NCBI GenBank assembly: GCA_002405445.1
Contig: DHLV01000132.1
Location: forward strand, 1 to 30,679
DNA length: 30,679 nucleotides
Source of the DNA: Flammeovirgaceae bacterium UBA4659
Lineage (GTDB): Bacteria > Bacteroidota > Bacteroidia > Cytophagales > Cyclobacteriaceae
Reading direction: 5' to 3'
Shown here: piece after piece, positions 1 through 7,944 of the stretch
Layout: each line of letters opens with the position of its first letter
How positions within the stretch are numbered: position 1 is the stretch's first letter
Notes under the pieces: generated by a model
Seen by the model: the letters and a program-made list of their open reading frames with translations, nothing else
Database searches by the model: none
Told to the model about the DNA's origin: nothing
Translations under genes and position numbers: made by a program

Positions 1-317
1 ATAGTTTATAGTGTTGACAAAGAGGGGATTGAAGTTATAAGTTGAAAGCTCAAAGTTTAAAAGTTGAAAGCCTTAAGCCTGAAGCTTAAAGTCGATAGTT
101 GCTTTGACCTTTCAACTTTGAACGTTGGCTTTTTCATTTTATTCACAAATCCACAACGTATATTGTAGATAAGTTGTAGAGGGTAGTGTTGAGGCAAGCC
201 GTACGTTTGTCGTCCTAAAAAAGCAATTCATACCGACAACCACAAAGTATGGAGCAATGGTCAACGCCAGTGAGGTTAAGTTCTGTAATGAGCGGAGCCT
301 GAAGTAGGTCTTTAGTT
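1..317. other. Intergenic spacer, repeat-rich, upstream of dnaB
   Basis: No gene is seen here. Bases 25-120 are made of short AT-rich words (variants of AAGTTGAAAG and its complement CTTTCAACTT) that can fold imperfectly. The same words occur in the strong hairpin at 20531-20590. A single perfect match to the relaxed DnaA box, TTATTCACA, lies at 139-147, followed by a weaker AATCCACAA; one box is not enough to call an origin. Bases 313-320 read TAGTTTTG, which fits the Bacteroidota -7 box but overlaps the only available dnaB start codon. Confidence 0.6.
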
Positions 318-1775
318 TTGGTTACCGATATCACCGAGAGTTTAGGTAAACTTCCGCCTCAGGCGATTGACTTGGAAGAGGCCATTTTGGGAGCGCTGAT
401 GCTCGAAAAAAACGCGCTGACGGCCGTGGTAGAGTTTTTGCGTGCCGAGCATTTCTACAAAGAGCAAAACAAAACCGTTTACGAGTCCATTATCGACTTG
501 TTCAAAGCAACCGAGCCGGTTGACATGCGCACGGTGGTGGCGCAGCTTCGCAAAAACGGAAAGTTGGAGTTGGCCGGTGGTGCTTATTACATAGCTGAGC
601 TTACATCGAAAGTAAGTTCGGCTGCCAACATCGAGTACCACGCCCGTATCATTATTGAGATGGCCATCAAGCGCGACTTGATTTCCATCGCTTCGCAAAT
701 CCATCACGATGCGTTTGAAGATACAACCGATGTATTTGAGTTGCTAGATAAAACGGAGCAGTCGATTTTTCAGATTTCAGATTCTAACCTGCGCAAGAAC
801 TACGACAACATGAAGTCGTTAATGTTCCAGGCAATTCAGGAACTGCAAGAAAAGAAGAACCACAAAGATGGATTAACGGGTGTACCCAGCGGCTTCTCGC
901 GATTGGATAGAGTTACCTCTGGCTGGCAAAAGTCTGATTTGGTGATTATCGCGGCCAGGCCCGGTATGGGTAAAACTGCTTTCATCGTGTCTGCGCTTCG
1001 CAATGCTGCGGTAGATTTCAACTACCCTGCGGCCATTTTCTCGCTGGAAATGGCTTCGCTGCAACTGGTCAATCGCTTGATCTCTGCAGAGGCAGAACTG
1101 GAATCTGAAAAAATCAAGAAAGGAAACCTGGCCGAGTTTGAGTGGCAGCAACTGGTGCACAAAACCAACCGCCTCTCCAGCGCACCTATTTTTATTGACG
1201 ACACCCCCGCTTTGTCTATTTTGGAATTGCGCGCCAAGTGCCGCAGATTAAAGGCCGAGCACAATATTCAGTTGATTGTGATCGATTACCTGCAGCTGAT
1301 GAAGGGCGAGGCGAGCGGCAACCGCGAACAGGAAATTGCCTCGATCTCGCGCGCGCTGAAGGGCATCGCCAAAGAACTGGCCGTGCCGGTGATCGCACTC
1401 TCGCAGTTGAGTCGGGGAGTGGAAACACGGGGTGGCGATAAGCGCCCGCAATTATCTGACTTGCGCGAATCGGGTTCTATCGAGCAAGATGCCGATATTG
1501 TGATGTTCTTGTATCGCCCGGAGTACTACAAGATCACCGTTGACGAAGAGGGGATGCCCACGCAGGGGATGGCCGAGGTGATCATTGCCAAACACAGAAA
1601 TGGCTCGCTCGAGAATGTGAAGCTGAAATTCATCGGCAAGTACACCAAGTTCACCGACTACGATTCGCCCGAAGGGCTTACCCCGATGAGCAGCATCACA
1701 AGGGAAAGCCGCCTCAACACGTTCCGCGAAGAGCCGCCCGCACCCCGCGGTGGAGATGATGAAACACCGTTCTAA
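318..1775 (+). CDS. dnaB: Replicative DNA helicase DnaB
   Basis: Hexameric ATP-driven helicase that unwinds DNA at the replication fork and recruits primase. The N-terminal helical domain (about residues 12-110) opens with LPPQAIDLEEAILGALMLEK. A linker leads to the RecA-like C-terminal domain. Walker A is AARPGMGKT at residues 212-220, Walker B is LIVIDYLQLM at about 319-328, and LSQLSRGVETR and SGSIEQDADIVMFLYRPEYY follow. At 485 aa it is close to the family's length. The start is TTG at 318: an in-frame TGA sits at 300-302 and there is no ATG or GTG before the conserved N-terminus, so TTG is the only standard choice. No Shine-Dalgarno is visible. The downstream oxidoreductase lies 138 bases away and is probably independent. 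Identity is seen directly in the motifs; only the exact start is uncertain. Confidence 0.97.
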   Translation: MVTDITESLGKLPPQAIDLEEAILGALMLEKNALTAVVEFLRAEHFYKEQNKTVYESIIDLFKATEPVDMRTVVAQLRKNGKLELAGGAYYIAELTSKVSSAANIEYHARIIIEMAIKRDLISIASQIHHDAFEDTTDVFELLDKTEQSIFQISDSNLRKNYDNMKSLMFQAIQELQEKKNHKDGLTGVPSGFSRLDRVTSGWQKSDLVIIAARPGMGKTAFIVSALRNAAVDFNYPAAIFSLEMASLQLVNRLISAEAELESEKIKKGNLAEFEWQQLVHKTNRLSSAPIFIDDTPALSILELRAKCRRLKAEHNIQLIVIDYLQLMKGEASGNREQEIASISRALKGIAKELAVPVIALSQLSRGVETRGGDKRPQLSDLRESGSIEQDADIVMFLYRPEYYKITVDEEGMPTQGMAEVIIAKHRNGSLENVKLKFIGKYTKFTDYDSPEGLTPMSSITRESRLNTFREEPPAPRGGDDETPF

Positions 1776-1913
1776 AAGTATGCGGGCTGTTGAATGATTG
1801 CGCAAGCATTTTAAATTTACAATTTTTGATTTTAGTTTTGAAAGCAGGCGATGACAGATAGTCAATAGGCTATTGTTGCTATCGACCGGCAAGCCATAGT
1901 CCATAGACCAATT

Positions 1914-2903
1914 ATGAAAGCACTGGTACTTACCGAACCCGGCAAAATTGAAGTGAAGGAAATGCCCAAGCCAACGCTAGGCGCTGGAAAGGCATTGGTG
2001 AAGATCAAAGCGGCAGCACTCAATCGCAGAGATGATTGGATCAGAGAAGGCAAATACCCCAACATCCGCTATGGCTGCATAGACGGGTCAGATGGGGCAG
2101 GGGTGGTGGAAGAAGTTTTTGACGAAGCAGCAAAAAACTGGGTCGGCAAAGAGGTGGTGATCAATCCCAACATCGACTGGGGCCCCGACCCGGACGCACA
2201 GTCGGGCAAGTACACGATTTTGGGAATGCCCGTGAGTGGCACATTTGCCGAATATGTGGCCGTGGGTGTCGATCGTTTGCACGACAAACCACTTCACCTG
2301 GATTTTTTGCAGGCAGCTGCATTGCCGCTGGGCGGGCTTACCGCGTTTCGCGCACTGTTTAAAAAAGGAGGGTTGAGCGCGGGGCAAAATGTACTGATTT
2401 CGGGCTTTGGCGGAGGTGTGGCACAGTTTGCATTTTTGTTCGCGAAGGCGGCCGGTGCCCATGTTTACGTCTCCTCGGGCAGCGATGAGAAAATTGAAAA
2501 GGCCATGAAGCTGGGCGCCAAAGGGGCCTACAACTATAAGAGATCGAACTACGATGAGTTATGGAAAACCAAAGGTGGTTTTGATTTGGTGATTGACAGC
2601 GCAGGTGGAGACCAGTTGAACAACTTCATCAAGATGCTGCGGCCGCAGGGCAAAATTGTTTTTTACGGAGCCACCAATGGGTTACCAAGCAAAATAGATT
2701 TGTACCGCATGTTTTGGAACCAGCTTTCGCTGATTGGCACTACCATGGGCAACGACAATGAGTTCGAAGAAATGCTGTCGTTCGCCAGTCGGCACCAAAT
2801 ACGGCCCATCATCGATTCCATCCGGCCGTTTTCAAAGATTGCCGAATCATTTGGCGACATTACCAAACCGCACAAAGTGGGGAAGATTGTGTTTCAGGTG
2901 TAA
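1914..2903 (+). CDS. MDR-family zinc-type alcohol dehydrogenase / quinone oxidoreductase
   Basis: Medium-chain dehydrogenase/reductase, 329 aa, probably cytosolic and NAD(P)H-dependent. The N-terminal GroES-like half carries AALNRRDDWIREGKYP and DGAGVVEEV. The Rossmann half starts near residue 159 with VLISGFGGGVAQFAF, followed by AGAHVYVSSGSDEKIEKAMKLGA, the usual dinucleotide-binding layout. The cysteine cluster for structural zinc and the usual catalytic Cys/His/Glu ligands are absent, so I expect a zinc-free quinone-oxidoreductase-like enzyme. The substrate cannot be told. The ATG start fits the family's N-terminus. The gene converges on the Y-family polymerase with only 7 bases between stop codons. 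Short TAGTC/ATAG words fill the spacer before it. Family assignment is firm; specific function is unknown. Confidence 0.9.
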   Translation: MKALVLTEPGKIEVKEMPKPTLGAGKALVKIKAAALNRRDDWIREGKYPNIRYGCIDGSDGAGVVEEVFDEAAKNWVGKEVVINPNIDWGPDPDAQSGKYTILGMPVSGTFAEYVAVGVDRLHDKPLHLDFLQAAALPLGGLTAFRALFKKGGLSAGQNVLISGFGGGVAQFAFLFAKAAGAHVYVSSGSDEKIEKAMKLGAKGAYNYKRSNYDELWKTKGGFDLVIDSAGGDQLNNFIKMLRPQGKIVFYGATNGLPSKIDLYRMFWNQLSLIGTTMGNDNEFEEMLSFASRHQIRPIIDSIRPFSKIAESFGDITKPHKVGKIVFQV

Positions 2904-2910
2904 CTGCTTT

Positions 2911-4221
2911 TTAGAAGTTACTCAAATCTAAATCGCGCATGTTCATGCCGAGCGCTTCCATCTGTTGCGCAACTGAAACATCGCCATGTAAATCTTTCAC
3001 CGAGCCAAAGCCAATCACATCGAGCACCACGGGGCTTCCGCCTAATTCATTGGCCTTCATCAGCTTGTCGAGTCCATATTTATTCTTGACATCGTACACC
3101 ACTTTGCGCAGCATGTCTTTGCGCACGTTGTCTTCAAACAGATGATATTGCAGCGCGCCATCAGAAACAAAATTGCTTACCGTTACGCACATGGCCTTTA
3201 TGCCGGTGTTGATAACGGGCCCCGAGTGGTTTTTTTCTTCAAACAATTTCATTCTGCCTTTGATCATGCGCAGGATTTCAGTGCCGTCTTGCACGGGCTT
3301 GGGTGTGCTGATGTGTTCTTTCCACTGTGCCTCCTCATAGGTGGCGTAAAAGTGGATATCCCGACAAAAAACTTCATTGCGTACCATGCGTTTTTCCAGT
3401 GTCATGCAGAGCGAAATCAACAGGTCTTCGAGGCTCTCTCTGGACTTGCGCTTGTCGGCCGAAATCTGCCGCATGGCCTGCATGCTTTTGTAACTGCCAC
3501 TGCCGGTGTCCATCTCCACTTCCTGAAAGTTCAACCGCTGGTGCCAGTAGTGGCCAACAATACTTTTGCAAGCTGCTTTCACATAGTCGGGCTTTGCGTG
3601 GCGCAATTGCAGTGGTGTGTGGATGCCGGCAGCGGTGATGCGTTCTGCCATGGCGCGGCCGATGCCCGGCAGATCGGTCAACTGCAGGTTCTTCAGAATT
3701 GAGTCGATGTTCTCGGGTGTGATCACCACCAGGCCATCGGGTTTTTTGAGGTCTGAGCCGAGCTTGGCCAAAAACGCATTGGGCGCAATACCGATCGAAC
3801 ACTTCATCCAGTCGCCCACTTTTTCGGTAATATCTTTTTTGATGCGGTAGGCGAGCCTCTCATAGTCGGCCTGCGACTTATACATCAGCTTGTAGTGAGT
3901 CAGGTCGATAGCGGCTTCATCAATACTTTTCGGCAACACATCATCGCAATATTGTTTGAGCACACTGATGATTTTGACGTGAAACTCGCGGTAACGGTTG
4001 GCGTGTGTTTCCAACGGCACTAAGTCGGGGCAGAGTTGCATCGCTTCGTTCAAACGCATACCTGTTTTCACTCCACGTCTTTTTGCTTCAATCGAAGGGG
4101 CGATGACGCAACCAAACTTGCCCGTGTAGGCGCACACACCTACCGGCCTGCCGCGCAGCCAGTAGTTCACCTGCTGCTCGCAGCTGGCAAAGAAGCTGTT
4201 CATGTCCACAAACATGTACAT
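2911..4221 (-). CDS. Y-family DNA polymerase (DinB/Pol IV-like)
   Basis: Translesion DNA polymerase of the DinB/UmuC family, 436 aa. Catalytic carboxylates are visible: D6 in FVDMNSFFASCE and D101/E102 in KSIDEAAIDL. F11 is the likely steric-gate residue that excludes ribonucleotides. A helix-hairpin-helix, LTDLPGIGRAMAERI, lies at about residues 187-202, and the little-finger region follows. The extreme C-terminus (MRDLDLSNF) loosely resembles a sliding-clamp-binding peptide; this is inference. The sequence sits between typical DinB and UmuC in its palm motifs (GCVIAPSIEAKRRGVKTG), and no umuD partner is adjacent, so I leave out a gene symbol. The ATG at 4221 lies 2 bases after the stop of the upstream TPR gene, which implies co-transcription and probably translational coupling. 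No LexA-type operator was recognised. Confidence 0.92.
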   Translation of the reverse strand: MYMFVDMNSFFASCEQQVNYWLRGRPVGVCAYTGKFGCVIAPSIEAKRRGVKTGMRLNEAMQLCPDLVPLETHANRYREFHVKIISVLKQYCDDVLPKSIDEAAIDLTHYKLMYKSQADYERLAYRIKKDITEKVGDWMKCSIGIAPNAFLAKLGSDLKKPDGLVVITPENIDSILKNLQLTDLPGIGRAMAERITAAGIHTPLQLRHAKPDYVKAACKSIVGHYWHQRLNFQEVEMDTGSGSYKSMQAMRQISADKRKSRESLEDLLISLCMTLEKRMVRNEVFCRDIHFYATYEEAQWKEHISTPKPVQDGTEILRMIKGRMKLFEEKNHSGPVINTGIKAMCVTVSNFVSDGALQYHLFEDNVRKDMLRKVVYDVKNKYGLDKLMKANELGGSPVVLDVIGFGSVKDLHGDVSVAQQMEALGMNMRDLDLSNF

Positions 4222-4223
4222 GT

Positions 4224-4535
4224 CTATTCGTCCAGTTGATCCAACAATGCACGCAGTTCGCCCATGGTCTTCATTTCTCCTTTGCGCTTGGCCAATTCGA
4301 TGCCGGCTTGTAAGATACGCCTGGCTTTGTTTTCTGCTTTGCCTTCAATGTGCAATACCGCGGCTTGGTAGTATGTGGGCAAGTAGTGTGGAAATTGCGT
4401 CAAAATACGGTTGAACAATTCCACTGCCCGGGCAGGCTCTGACTTGGCAGTTTCCATGGCCAGCCCATAGTGCAAAAATGGGTCGGTCGGATCATCGCTG
4501 ATCATTTGTTGCAATGTTTTCGCGCGGTCATTCAT
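4224..4535 (-). CDS. Small TPR-repeat protein
   Basis: A 103-aa protein made almost entirely of tetratricopeptide-like helices. DPTDPFLHYGLAMETAKSEP (about residues 15-34), AVELFNRILTQFPHYLPTYY (about 37-56) and a final helical pair around ARRILQAGIELAKRKGEMKT fit a TPR scaffold. No signal peptide or membrane segment is seen, so it is probably cytosolic and a protein-protein adaptor. It starts at ATG 42 bases after wecB and ends 2 bases before the Y-family polymerase, within a minus-strand run. The partner is not evident. The coupling to the polymerase is seen in the spacing; a functional link is only a guess. Confidence 0.82.
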   Translation of the reverse strand: MNDRAKTLQQMISDDPTDPFLHYGLAMETAKSEPARAVELFNRILTQFPHYLPTYYQAAVLHIEGKAENKARRILQAGIELAKRKGEMKTMGELRALLDQLDE

Positions 4536-4577
4536 GGTGAAAGAGTTACACGCTGCATGACGCTTTCAAGCGAGTCA

Positions 4578-5651
4578 TCAAGCTTGTTTCAAGGTAGCCA
4601 CAATTTTTTCAGCGGCATCGCCTGTTCCATACAATGCCGGATTGAATGTGACACGTTTGTGCTTGGCGAGTTCCACATCGCGCAGAATCGTGTTTTTATC
4701 TGCGCCTGCAATACTGTTGGCGTCTTCGTGCACCAACTCTACCCATTCTGTTTGATCGCGCAGGGTGATGCAGTACTTGCCAAAGAAGTAAGCTTCTTTT
4801 TGCAGCCCACCGCTATCGGTCAGTACCAGTTCGCAGTGGTGCAGCAACATCAACATATCAAAGTATCCCACAGGCTCAATTACATTTACCTGCAACGGTA
4901 TCTCATGCGCCTGCAGGTAGTTTCTTGTGCGGGGGTGCAGTGGTAATATGACCCTTGTTTTGTGGTGTATCTCATTCAGGGCTTCACAGATGGATCGCAG
5001 GCGCACGGGGTTGTTGGTGTTTTCTGCGCGGTGCAAAGTGGCGAGCGCAAATTTTTTTCCTTTCAGTTGATGTGTATCTAAGATTTTTGAGATCGCTTTT
5101 GATTTTTCTTTGTAGTGGAGTACGGCATCGAGCATCACATCGCCCGTGTTTTTGATCAGGCAGTTGAAATGCTGAAAACCTTCCTGATGCAGGTTATCAA
5201 TTGCAGTTTGTGTAGGGCAAAAAAGTATGTTGCTGATGCGGTCGGTGAGGATGCGGTTGATTTCTTCCGGCATCTTCATATCAAAGCTGCGCAAACCGGC
5301 TTCTACATGTGCTACGGGGATGTGCAGCTTGATGGCTGCTAAAGCCCCGGCCAAAGTGGAATTCGTATCGCCATACACCATTACATAATCCGGCTTTTCT
5401 TGAAGTAGCACCTCTTCCACTTTTTCGAGCATGCGCCCGGTCATGGCGCCATGTTGCAAGCCGCTGATCTCTAAATTGTAATGCGGACGGGGAATCTCCA
5501 TTTCATCGAAGAACACCTGGCTCATGGTATGGTCGAAGTGCTGCCCGGTGTGTACGATGACTTCTTCCAGGCCCTGCTTCTTCAACTCGCGCGAAACTGT
5601 TGCTGCTTTTACAAATTGGGGGCGGGCGCCTAATATGGTGACTATTTTCAT
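4578..5651 (-). CDS. wecB: UDP-N-acetylglucosamine 2-epimerase (non-hydrolysing)
   Basis: Interconverts UDP-GlcNAc and UDP-ManNAc for cell-envelope polysaccharides. The 357-aa protein begins MKIVTILGARPQFVKAA. The catalytic acids expected from the E. coli enzyme are present: D95 (YGDTNST), E117 (HVEAGLR) and E130 (MPEEINR). LATLHRAEN carries the conserved histidine, and LTDSGGLQKEA is the UDP-binding segment. An upstream in-frame start at 5693 would add 14 residues, but the family begins at GARPQF, so I chose the ATG at 5651. No other polysaccharide genes are nearby, so this copy is an orphan. It lies between glutaryl-CoA dehydrogenase and the TPR gene on the same strand. Function is confident; the product polymer is unknown. 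Confidence 0.95.
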   Translation of the reverse strand: MKIVTILGARPQFVKAATVSRELKKQGLEEVIVHTGQHFDHTMSQVFFDEMEIPRPHYNLEISGLQHGAMTGRMLEKVEEVLLQEKPDYVMVYGDTNSTLAGALAAIKLHIPVAHVEAGLRSFDMKMPEEINRILTDRISNILFCPTQTAIDNLHQEGFQHFNCLIKNTGDVMLDAVLHYKEKSKAISKILDTHQLKGKKFALATLHRAENTNNPVRLRSICEALNEIHHKTRVILPLHPRTRNYLQAHEIPLQVNVIEPVGYFDMLMLLHHCELVLTDSGGLQKEAYFFGKYCITLRDQTEWVELVHEDANSIAGADKNTILRDVELAKHKRVTFNPALYGTGDAAEKIVATLKQA

Positions 5652-5711
5652 TTTTTCAGTCCTTGCTTTTTGTGGTCCTAAGTGCACGAACAACGAAAAA
5701 AGTTACCACGC

Positions 5712-6923
5712 TCACGCAAATGCAGGTATCCCCGTGATGTGATTTCCCAAAATCAACAAATGGATATCATGTGTGCCCTCGTATGTTACCACGCTCTCGA
5801 GGTTCATCATGTGGCGCATGATCGGGTATTCACCTGTAATGCCCATCCCTCCGTGAATCTGCCGTGCCTCGCGGGCAATTTCCAATGCAGTATGTACGCT
5901 GTTGCGCTTCGCCAAAGAGATTTGTGCGGTGGTGGCTTTGCCTTCGTTCATCAATACGCCCAAACGCCAATTCAACAACTGCGCTTTGGTGATTTCGGTC
6001 AACATTTCGGCCAGCTTCTTTTGTATTAATTGAAAAGAGCCGATCGGTTTACCAAACTGAATACGCTCAATGGCATATCTCCTTGCTGAATCATAACAAT
6101 CCATGGCTGCGCCAATGGTGCCCCACGCTATGCCATAGCGAGCCGAGTCGAGGCACATCATGGGTGCGCCCAAACCATTTTTGCCGGGGAGCAAGTTTGC
6201 CTTTGGCACCTTCACATCGTTGAACACCAGCTCTCCCGTGCAACTGGCGCGCAGGCTCCACTTGCCGTGCGTTTCGGGGGTGGTAAAGCCGGGCATGCCG
6301 CGCTCTACTATCAATCCGTGTATGCGGCCCGCTTCATTTTTTGCCCACACCACGGCAACATCTGCTTTGGGAGAATTGGAAATCCACATCTTGGCACCAT
6401 TCAACAAATAATGATCGCCCATGTCTTTGAAGTTGGTCACCATGCCACTGGGGTTCGAACCAAAGTCGGGTTCAGTCAAACCAAAACAGCCGAGCCACTC
6501 GCCCGATGCCAACTTGGGCAAATACTTTTTGCGCTGCTCTTCGCTTCCAAATTTATAGATGGGGTACATCACCAAACTGCCTTGCACTGAAGCGGTGCTG
6601 CGCATGCCCGAGTCGCCCCGTTCAATCTCTTGCATCAAAATACCGTAGGCGATATAATCCAGCCCACCACCGCCATATTGTTGAGGGATGGTAGGCCCAA
6701 AAGCGCCTATGTCTCCAAATTTCTTCACGATTTCGTAAGGGAAGTGTGCGCGCTGTGCCCATGTTTCGATGAACGGACTGATTTCACGCTTCACAAACTC
6801 GCGGATAGAACTGCGGATCAGCTTGTGCTCTTCTGTAAGCAGGTCATCAATTGCGTAAAAGTCCGGCTGCTCGTAGCGGTCTTGTTTCAATGATTTTTCG
6901 GTGGCAGTGGCGGTGTTTTCCAT
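5712..6923 (-). CDS. gcdH: Acyl-CoA dehydrogenase, glutaryl-CoA dehydrogenase type
   Basis: FAD enzyme that oxidises and decarboxylates glutaryl-CoA to crotonyl-CoA. The 403-aa protein shows the whole acyl-CoA dehydrogenase fold. MRSTASVQGSLVMYPIYKFG and GCFGLTEPDFGSNPSGM closely resemble glutaryl-CoA dehydrogenases, and the catalytic base is E382 in VVTYEGTHDIH near the C-terminus. That TYEGTHDIH ending and the SMRS-type segment favour glutaryl- over short-chain acyl-CoA as substrate. A TTG-initiated extension to 6956 would start inside a promoter-like TAAATTTG box, so I chose ATG 6923 (MENTATATEK). It is divergent from tryptophan 2,3-dioxygenase, 56 bases apart. Tryptophan and lysine breakdown both lead to glutaryl-CoA, so the pairing makes sense. 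Other acyl-CoA substrates remain possible. Confidence 0.92.
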   Translation of the reverse strand: MENTATATEKSLKQDRYEQPDFYAIDDLLTEEHKLIRSSIREFVKREISPFIETWAQRAHFPYEIVKKFGDIGAFGPTIPQQYGGGGLDYIAYGILMQEIERGDSGMRSTASVQGSLVMYPIYKFGSEEQRKKYLPKLASGEWLGCFGLTEPDFGSNPSGMVTNFKDMGDHYLLNGAKMWISNSPKADVAVVWAKNEAGRIHGLIVERGMPGFTTPETHGKWSLRASCTGELVFNDVKVPKANLLPGKNGLGAPMMCLDSARYGIAWGTIGAAMDCYDSARRYAIERIQFGKPIGSFQLIQKKLAEMLTEITKAQLLNWRLGVLMNEGKATTAQISLAKRNSVHTALEIAREARQIHGGMGITGEYPIMRHMMNLESVVTYEGTHDIHLLILGNHITGIPAFA

Positions 6924-6953
6924 AAGGCTTTTTGTTATTGCATTTGAAAGACG

Positions 6954-6961
6954 CAAATTTA
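6954..6961 (-). promoter_or_regulatory. Candidate -7 box for glutaryl-CoA dehydrogenase
   Basis: On the minus strand these bases read TAAATTTG, a perfect match to the Bacteroidota -7 consensus TAnnTTTG, about 30 bases before the ATG at 6923. No clear -33 TTTG is seen at the usual distance. It lies in the 56-base region shared with the divergent tryptophan dioxygenase gene. Confidence 0.45.
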
Positions 6962-6979
6962 CACAAGTAATCGCATTTT

Positions 6980-7933
6980 ATGGATAAATCTTTGGATCCC
7001 GCGCTGCTGGAACAAGTCAAAAAACTTCAACAAAAGTATGCGGTAATGGGGCAAGACCTATCGTCTTACCTGGACGGACTTTTGTACTCGGACTACCTCA
7101 CGTATTGGGATTACATTCACCTCGACACGTTGTTGAGTTTGCAAAATCCGAAGACGCAATTCCCAGACGAAAAGATATTCATTGTCTATCATCAAATTAC
7201 GGAACTTTATTTTAATCTGATTTTGTGGGAGATCGAACAGATTTCCCACCACCAGTCGTTGACAGAGAAGTTTTTTATTGAACGCATGAGGCGCGTGGTG
7301 TGCTATTTTCAGCAGTTGGAGGCTTCGTTTACCGTGATGGTAGACGGCATGGAGCGCGAGCAGTTTCTGAAGTTTCGGATGTCGCTGTTGCCTGCATCGG
7401 GCTTCCAGTCAGCGCAATACCGGCTGATTGAAATTTGTTCTACTGACGCCATTAACCTGGTAAATGCGCAAGAGCGGGCATCGTTGCAGGAGTACAGCGA
7501 TATGGACGAGCAGATTCAAAAACTCTACTGGCGCAGTGGCGCAACCGAACTGGCTTCGGGCAAAAAAACTTTGACGCTGCAGCAGTTTGAAGAAAAGTAC
7601 ATGAAGCTGTTCAAAGAAACCGGTATGAAATACCGCGACAGAAATCTGTGGAAGTTGTTTGGCACCCGATTCTCGCAGTCGGAGTCGCTGAAAAAAGTAA
7701 TGCGCGAGTTTGACCAACTGGCCAACGTGCTGTGGCCCCTGGCGCACCTCAAATCAGCCGGGCACTACCTGCAGCGCGATCCTGAAGACATCAAAGCAAC
7801 CGGTGGCACCAATTGGCAAAAATATTTGCCTCCTCGTTTCCAAAAGATCATGTTCTTCCCCGATTTGTGGAGCCAACAGGAAAAGGACGAGTGGGGCAAG
7901 GCGGGCATTGTAAAAGCACTATCAAGATCCTGA
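6980..7933 (+). CDS. kynA: Tryptophan 2,3-dioxygenase
   Basis: Haem enzyme that opens the indole ring of L-tryptophan to give N-formylkynurenine, the first step of the kynurenine pathway. The 317-aa protein has YHQITELYFNLILWEIEQ (substrate pocket), then FRMSLLPASGFQSAQYR, whose R133 matches the arginine that binds the substrate carboxylate in the family. LKSAGHYLQ supplies the probable proximal haem histidine, before ATGGTNWQKYLP, the counterpart of the GTGGSSG loop. The plain TGG-T-N-W form fits the Bacteroidota branch. ATG start; no Shine-Dalgarno. It is divergent from glutaryl-CoA dehydrogenase and is followed after 11 bases by a secreted peptidase. No kynurenine formamidase or kynureninase is in the window. 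Confidence 0.94.
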   Translation: MDKSLDPALLEQVKKLQQKYAVMGQDLSSYLDGLLYSDYLTYWDYIHLDTLLSLQNPKTQFPDEKIFIVYHQITELYFNLILWEIEQISHHQSLTEKFFIERMRRVVCYFQQLEASFTVMVDGMEREQFLKFRMSLLPASGFQSAQYRLIEICSTDAINLVNAQERASLQEYSDMDEQIQKLYWRSGATELASGKKTLTLQQFEEKYMKLFKETGMKYRDRNLWKLFGTRFSQSESLKKVMREFDQLANVLWPLAHLKSAGHYLQRDPEDIKATGGTNWQKYLPPRFQKIMFFPDLWSQQEKDEWGKAGIVKALSRS

Positions 7934-7944
7934 CAAGCAGACGC

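Noticed and set aside
139..156. TTATTCACA DnaA-box match upstream of dnaB as a possible origin
   Set aside because: A single box without a cluster, AT-rich unwinding element or dnaA; likely chance or minor.
2900..2921. Short dyad GTAACT...AGTTAC between the convergent oxidoreductase and polymerase genes
   Set aside because: Only 6 bp with a 10-base loop and overlapping both gene ends; too weak to call a terminator.
3142..3702. 186-residue open frame on the plus strand
   Set aside because: Entirely antisense to the Y-family polymerase; composition looks like a shadow and no family motif is seen.
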